DNA of 10,844 bases from Bacillota bacterium (lineage in GTDB: Bacteria > Bacillota > Sulfobacillia > Symbiobacteriales > Symbiobacteriaceae). Location: contig JAQBPS010000537.1 in the NCBI GenBank assembly GCA_028287415.1, positions 1-10,844 of the forward strand, read 5' to 3'. A program made the translations under genes and the position numbers. Positions 7,060 to 10,844 of this stretch are shown here, one piece after another (the stretch's first letter is position 1; each line of letters starts with the position of its first letter). The notes under the pieces were generated by a model that had not been told where the DNA came from, did not search any database, and saw only the letters and a program-made list of their open reading frames with translations.

Positions 7060-7764
7060 TTACGCGCCGAGGTAAACCTCGCGCAGGCGGGGGTCGTTCT
7101 TCAGGTCGTTGGTGGTGCCTGACAGCGTCAGCACGCCGCGCTGCAGGGCGTACGACCATTGCGCAAGCCTCATGGCCAGGCTCACGTTTTGCTCGACGAG
7201 CAAGACCGTGATGCCCTGCCGATTGATCTCCTGGATTGCCTTATAGACCTCCACGACCACGAGCGGTGCGAGTCCCAGCGATGCCTCATCCAGCATGAGC
7301 AGGCGCGGTCGGGCCATGATTGCCCGCCCAATCGCGAGCATCTGCTGCTCGCCGCCGCTGAGTGACCACCCCAGTTGTGTGCGGCGTTCATGCAGGCGTG
7401 GGAAGAGCGTGTAGACCTGGACGAGATCGCTCTTGACGCCTGACCGGTCTTTGCGCGGCGTTGTCGCCACTTCGAGATTTTCTAGCACAGTGAGACCGGC
7501 GAAGATGCGGCGGCCTTCAGGCACGTGGCTGATGCCTGCGGCTGTGATCCGCTCAGGCGCCCAGTTGGTGATGTCCTGGCCCTCGAACAGAATCTGTCCC
7601 TGGCGGGGTCTGACCAGGCCCGAGATGGCTCGCAGCGTGGTGGTCTTACCAGCGCCGTTCGCACCGATCAAGGCGCTGCACGCTCCCGAAGGCACTTCAA
7701 AGGAGACCGAGTGCAGCACTGGACTGGCGCCGTAAGCGACGGTGACCTGTCGCAGTTCAAGCAA
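7060..7764 (-). CDS. livF: Branched-chain amino acid type ABC transporter ATP-binding protein LivF
   Basis: A 234-residue ATPase subunit of a HAAT-family importer, acting at the cytosolic face with LivG to power LivHM. It shows the Walker A motif GANGAGKTT (34-42), the VPEGRRIFAGLTVLENL segment typical of LivF (81-97), the signature LSGGEQQ (135-141), Walker B LLMLDEASLGLAP (155-167) and an H-loop position occupied by Gln in VEQN (190-193), which is usual for LivF. The start is TTG at 7764, supported by a perfect AAGGAGG nine bases upstream that lies inside the end of livG. It overlaps the livG stop by eight bases. The substrate of the transporter is not readable from the ATPase. Confidence 0.96.
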   Translation of the reverse strand: MLELRQVTVAYGASPVLHSVSFEVPSGACSALIGANGAGKTTTLRAISGLVRPRQGQILFEGQDITNWAPERITAAGISHVPEGRRIFAGLTVLENLEVATTPRKDRSGVKSDLVQVYTLFPRLHERRTQLGWSLSGGEQQMLAIGRAIMARPRLLMLDEASLGLAPLVVVEVYKAIQEINRQGITVLLVEQNVSLAMRLAQWSYALQRGVLTLSGTTNDLKNDPRLREVYLGA

Positions 7765-8542
7765 GGAGTTCCGCCTCCTTATCCGCCCCGAGGTACGCTC
7801 GAATCACGTCGGGGTTGTTCTGGACGTCCGCCGGTGTGCCCTCGGCGATCTTGCGCCCGAAATCCATGACCGTCAGGCGGTGGCACATGCTCATGATGAG
7901 CTCCATGTGGTGCTCGACGATCACGACGGTGATGCCGAGGCCGTTCACAAAGCGAATCTGGTCGGCAAGGCGTTCCCGTTCAACGGTATTCATGCCGGCC
8001 GAAGGCTCGTCCAGTAGCAGCAGTTTGGGCTCGGCTGCCGCGGCACGGGCGATTTCCACCAGACGACGTTCGCCGTACGAGAGCGAGACGGCCTCGAGCG
8101 GGGCCCGATCGGCGATCCCGAAGACCTCGAGAATCTCATACGCCCGGTTGCGCATGCTGTTCTCATCACGCCTGGCGCGCGGCGTGCCGAGCATAACGCC
8201 CCAGATGCTCGCTTTGACCGTGTGATCGAGGGCGACCATGACGTTGTCCAGCACTGACATCCCTGGCACGAGGCGGATGTTCTGGAAGGTGCGGCCCAGC
8301 CCAAGGCGGGCGCGATCGTGGGGCACCAGGTTCGTCACGGCCGTGCCGTCGAGAAAAATCTCGCCTTCCGTGACCTTATAAAAGCCGCTCAACAGGTTCA
8401 GTACGGTGGTCTTGCCGGCACCGTTTGGCCCGATCAGCCCGTGGATCTCGCCGCGACGCACCGTCATGTCAACAGAGTTGACGGCGTTCAGGCCACCAAA
8501 CGACTTCACGAGCCCGTTGGTGGCGAGCATCGTCTCGTTCAT
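7757..8542 (-). CDS. livG: Branched-chain amino acid type ABC transporter ATP-binding protein LivG
   Basis: A 261-residue ATPase subunit of the same importer. Motifs are Walker A GPNGAGKTT (38-46), the Q-loop in GRTFQN (Gln87), the signature in its LivG form LSYGE (154-158), Walker B LLLLDEPSAGMN (174-185) and an H-loop His near 211 (VEHHM). The C-terminal GTPADVQNNPDVIRAYLG segment is the LivG tail. ATG at 8542 overlaps the livM stop as ATGA, so translation is coupled. The same frame stays open upstream to 8872, but that part lies inside livM and has no LivG-like sequence. Length is normal for the family (about 250-260). Confidence 0.96.
   Translation of the reverse strand: MNETMLATNGLVKSFGGLNAVNSVDMTVRRGEIHGLIGPNGAGKTTVLNLLSGFYKVTEGEIFLDGTAVTNLVPHDRARLGLGRTFQNIRLVPGMSVLDNVMVALDHTVKASIWGVMLGTPRARRDENSMRNRAYEILEVFGIADRAPLEAVSLSYGERRLVEIARAAAAEPKLLLLDEPSAGMNTVERERLADQIRFVNGLGITVVIVEHHMELIMSMCHRLTVMDFGRKIAEGTPADVQNNPDVIRAYLGADKEAELLA
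7774..7780 (-). promoter_or_regulatory. Ribosome binding site of livF, embedded in the livG coding end
   Basis: On the minus strand this reads AAGGAGG, nine bases before the TTG start of livF at 7764. It overlaps the last codons of livG. It decides the unusual TTG start, since no in-frame ATG is near, and points to coupled translation of the two ATPase genes. Confidence 0.8.
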
Positions 8543-9567
8543 GGTTGAGCACCGCCTTTGGCGATAGAACGCACCTGTTTCGAGAGTTTGCTCAAGGCGC
8601 CGCCGAGTCCGTTCGGCCAGACGATGATCAACACGACGATGGCGATGCCGTAGAGCAACATGTAGTACTGCTTCAGGCCCCGCAGCAGTTCCGGCAGGAG
8701 CGAGAGCACGATCGCCCCTACGGTAATACCCGGCAGAGAACCGCGCCCGCCCACAATCACCATCAGAACGAACGTGATCGTCGTGTGGGTCGTGAAGCTT
8801 TCGGGTGAGATGAAGGCGGTTTGGCTGGCGAAGATGCTGCCCGCGACGCTCGCATAGATTGCGCTCAGGCACAGCGCCAACAGCTTGCGGGAAAAGGCCG
8901 GTACACCCATCGCCTCTGCTGACGATTCACCTTCCCGAATCGCGATCAGCGAACGGCCAAAACGCGATTTCTCGATCCGGTGAGCAACAAAGATGCCGAT
9001 CAAGGCAAACGCAAGCCAAAAGTAGTAGAACTCCTTTTCGCCTGACAGTGCGTGCCCGAACAGGGTGGGAGGGGGAATGCGTGTAATGCCGCCCACACCG
9101 CCAGTGACGTTCTCCCAGTTGACGATGACGGTGTGAATGATCTCCCCCGCTCCCATGGTCGCCAGACCGAAGTAGTAGAACTTGAGGCGCAGGGTGGCGG
9201 CGCCCAGGGCGAGCGCCACTAACAACGTGACCACCGCCGCCGCCGCCATGCCCACCCAGAAGTTCATGGCGAATTTGGTCGCAAAAATGGCCGATGCATA
9301 GGCCCCGATCCCCCAGAAGGCGGCATGGCAGAAAGCCATCTGTCCAGCGTACCCGTATATGAAGTTCAGGCCGACTGCCAGCAACACGTACATCCCCAGG
9401 TTGGACGCCAGTGTCATCTGGTAGCGCGTGGTGAGTAGCACGGGCAGGAGGAGGGCGACCCCCAGCGCAGCGGCCCACCCGATCTGTGACCAGCGGTCAG
9501 GCGGGGAGCCCTTCATTCTGGATGGCGCTTGCGGCACATTAAACTTTGTCGCCAACTCGTTCACCAA
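8539..9567 (-). CDS. livM: Branched-chain amino acid type ABC transporter permease LivM
   Basis: A 342-residue inner-membrane permease subunit with about eight to ten hydrophobic segments. After a hydrophilic N-terminus of about 28 residues, the family block YGYAGQMAFCHAAFWGIGAYA (71-91) and GGRGSLPGITVGA (273-285) identify LivM. The cytosolic loop FGRSLIAIREGESSAEAMGV (203-222) is the EAA-like region that contacts the ATPases. The reading frame starts at TTG 9567; the GTG at 9564, eight bases after a GGGGGG run, is an equally good or better start. An ATG at 9516 lacks a ribosome binding site. The gene overlaps livH by about 26-29 bases and livG by four (ATGA). It would form the translocation pore with LivH. 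Confidence 0.95.
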   Translation of the reverse strand: MVNELATKFNVPQAPSRMKGSPPDRWSQIGWAAALGVALLLPVLLTTRYQMTLASNLGMYVLLAVGLNFIYGYAGQMAFCHAAFWGIGAYASAIFATKFAMNFWVGMAAAAVVTLLVALALGAATLRLKFYYFGLATMGAGEIIHTVIVNWENVTGGVGGITRIPPPTLFGHALSGEKEFYYFWLAFALIGIFVAHRIEKSRFGRSLIAIREGESSAEAMGVPAFSRKLLALCLSAIYASVAGSIFASQTAFISPESFTTHTTITFVLMVIVGGRGSLPGITVGAIVLSLLPELLRGLKQYYMLLYGIAIVVLIIVWPNGLGGALSKLSKQVRSIAKGGAQP

Positions 9568-10405
9568 AAATGCCCCCCGGTCTGACGATCAGTACCGCCA
9601 TCAAGATGATGAAAGCGTAGGCGTCCTTGTAGGCTGAGGAAATATAGTTCGTTGCAAAGATCTCGATCAACCCCAGGGAGAACCCGCCCACGAGTGCGCC
9701 CGGAATGCTGCCGAATCCGCCGACCACCACGGCTGCAAACGTCTTCAGCAGCAGGCTGGCGCCCATGGTGGTGGTAGCGAAATAGAGCGGCGCCACCAGA
9801 AAGCCGGCGATGCCGGCAATGACGCCGCTGGCTGCGAACGTCAGCCGCAGAATTCGGTTGACCGGCAGGCCCAACAGCTGTGCCGCCTGTTCATCGTTCG
9901 AGACTGCGCGTACCTGCTTGCCGAACATGGTCCTGGTCATGACCAACCCCAGCACTCCGAGGAGGAGTATGGTCACCACGGAGATGCCGATCTCCTGGGG
10001 CAGCAGCGTGGCGCCGAGGAAATGGATCGGCTCCTTGCCAAACAGGGGCGGCATGGAGATGGGGTACACGCCCCAGATCACCATGGCAAGGTTCTCCAAC
10101 GCTACGCTCACGCCGATTGTCGCAATCACCTGCGATTTATGTGGCTGGCCGCGCAGGGGGTGATAGGTCGTGACTTCGAGCAGATAACCGAGCGCACCGA
10201 CCAGCAAGGCTGTCAACAGGAGCGCCAGCACGACGTTGATGTGCAGCTTGGACACCAGCCACGCACCGATGAAGGCGCCAAACATCAGCCACTCCCCCTG
10301 GGCGAAATTGACGACCCCGGAGGCGTTCCAGATCAGAATCAGACTCACCGCCAGCAACGCGTACACCCCACCTGTGATGAGCCCGCGTAAGGCCAGTTCG
10401 AGCAC
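9539..10405 (-). CDS. livH: Branched-chain amino acid type ABC transporter permease LivH
   Basis: A 288-residue inner-membrane permease with roughly eight hydrophobic segments. LRGLITGGVYALLAVSL (6-22), GVVNFAQGEWLMFGAF (30-45) and VVVGGFGSIPGALVGG (226-241) are classic LivH blocks. The loop FGKQVRAVSNDEQAAQLLGL (161-180) is the ATPase-coupling region. The length matches the family (about 290). GTG start at 10405 has GGGGGAG five bases upstream. The gene follows the substrate-binding protein gene with 63 bases between, holding a hairpin, and overlaps the start of livM. It pairs with LivM in the membrane. Confidence 0.95.
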   Translation of the reverse strand: MLELALRGLITGGVYALLAVSLILIWNASGVVNFAQGEWLMFGAFIGAWLVSKLHINVVLALLLTALLVGALGYLLEVTTYHPLRGQPHKSQVIATIGVSVALENLAMVIWGVYPISMPPLFGKEPIHFLGATLLPQEIGISVVTILLLGVLGLVMTRTMFGKQVRAVSNDEQAAQLLGLPVNRILRLTFAASGVIAGIAGFLVAPLYFATTTMGASLLLKTFAAVVVGGFGSIPGALVGGFSLGLIEIFATNYISSAYKDAYAFIILMAVLIVRPGGIFGERVGDKV

Positions 10406-10426
10406 ACGTGCTCCCCCTTTCTTAAT

Positions 10427-10458
10427 GGCGGCCCTTGCGTATACGCCGGGGGGCCGCC
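10427..10458 (-). promoter_or_regulatory. Intergenic hairpin between binding-protein gene and livH
   Basis: An eight-base perfect inverted repeat (10427-10434, GGCGGCCC on the plus strand, against 10451-10458, GGGCCGCC) encloses a 16-base loop that itself holds the 10-base palindrome GCGTATACGC (10437-10446). It sits in the 63-base gap just after the binding-protein stop. On the transcribed strand no run of U follows the stem, so it is not a classical intrinsic terminator. Hairpins at this place in importer operons are known to stabilise the upstream message or reduce read-through, which gives more binding protein than membrane parts. That role here is inference. Confidence 0.6.
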
Positions 10459-10468
10459 GCTATCGCGC

Positions 10469-10844
10469 TTACTTCTTCCCGAAGTCGTAGGTCTTGCGCA
10501 TCTCCACGGCCTTCTTGTTGAACTGGTAGACGGCGTACTGAAAGCAGCTTTCGCCGTCTGCGTGCATGGTGTAAGTGCAGGTGGTGCCCTCGAAGTTCTG
10601 CAGCTTCTGGAGCGCATCACGAATCGCCTTGTTGTCGGTGGTCCCGGCCTGCTTGAGCGCTTCGCCCAGCATCATGGTGCCATCGTAGTGAAGGGCGGCG
10701 TTGGCGTCTGCGTCCAGATTGTACTTGGCCTTGAAGTCCTGGCGGAACTTCGTGGCGAGCGGGGTCGTGCTCCCCTGGTAGACACCCTCAAGCACAACGT
10801 AGACACCGTTGACCTCGTCATCGCTGAAGAGCTCCAGGGTCTTC
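10469..10844 (-). CDS. ABC transporter substrate-binding protein (Peripla_BP_6 / LivK type), C-terminal part only
   Basis: The final 124 residues of a periplasmic binding protein; the frame is open to the right window edge, so about two thirds of the gene (usual length near 400 residues) lies outside. The segment with YQGSTTPLATKFRQDFKAKY, then NAALHYDGTMMLGEALKQAG and AIRDALQKLQNFEG follows the pattern of the branched-chain amino acid receptor family, including the late FEG...G turn. It is the first gene of the livKHMGF-type order seen here. Two cysteines, 35 and 24 residues from the C-terminus, bracket the hairpin after FEG and could form a disulfide in the periplasm. The ligand-binding residues are mostly in the missing part, so the substrate cannot be inferred. 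Confidence 0.9.
   Translation of the reverse strand, partial: KTLELFSDDEVNGVYVVLEGVYQGSTTPLATKFRQDFKAKYNLDADANAALHYDGTMMLGEALKQAGTTDNKAIRDALQKLQNFEGTTCTYTMHADGESCFQYAVYQFNKKAVEMRKTYDFGKK

Noticed and set aside
7757..8872. Longer 371-codon form of livG
   Set aside because: The extra 110 codons lie inside livM in another frame and have no LivG similarity. The ATG at 8542 with ATGA overlap is the natural start.
10427..10458. Intrinsic transcription terminator
   Set aside because: The stem is good but no U-rich tract follows on the transcribed strand, and genes of the same importer continue directly after it.

Overview
The window is about 10.8 kb of moderately GC-rich bacterial DNA (roughly 60% GC by eye). 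Every gene I can support lies on the minus strand, so the unit is transcribed from the right edge towards the left. Twelve genes follow one another with gaps of only about 11-33 bases or short overlaps; the single larger gap, 63 bases, holds a hairpin. They look like one operon that runs off both edges. No regulator, RNA gene, mobile element or CRISPR array is visible. The host cannot be named from this sequence. Many starts are GTG or TTG, several have strong Shine-Dalgarno sequences, and the gene set (liv-type transporter, LLM-class flavin monooxygenase, acyl-CoA ligase) fits free-living heterotrophs such as Pseudomonadota, Chloroflexota, Rokubacteria or Tectomicrobia. That placement is only a guess.

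Right part (7060-10844), in transcription order: the C-terminal end of a periplasmic substrate-binding protein, permeases LivH and LivM, and ATPases LivG and LivF. This is the canonical livKHMGF order of a branched-chain amino acid type (HAAT) ABC importer. Such importers also carry aromatic and other carboxylates or amides. A GC-rich hairpin lies between the binding-protein gene and livH, where it could set unequal expression.

Middle and left part (1-7037), in transcription order: a metallo-beta-lactamase-fold hydrolase, a fumarylacetoacetate hydrolase (FAH) family protein, a small flavin reductase, an unrecognised 167-residue protein with a four-cysteine cluster, an acetoacetyl-CoA synthetase type ligase, an LLM-class flavin-dependent monooxygenase, and an SDR dehydrogenase cut by the left edge.

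Read together (inference), the operon imports a compound and degrades it. The reductase supplies reduced flavin to the LLM oxygenase, which hydroxylates the substrate or inserts oxygen. The metallo-hydrolase and FAH-type hydrolase open or cleave the product, the SDR interconverts an alcohol and a ketone, and the ligase captures a 3-oxoacid such as acetoacetate as its CoA thioester for central metabolism. The substrate is unknown. There is no ring-cleavage dioxygenase in the window, so this is not one of the standard aromatic pathways. The least explained element is the small cysteine-cluster protein between the flavin reductase and the ligase.
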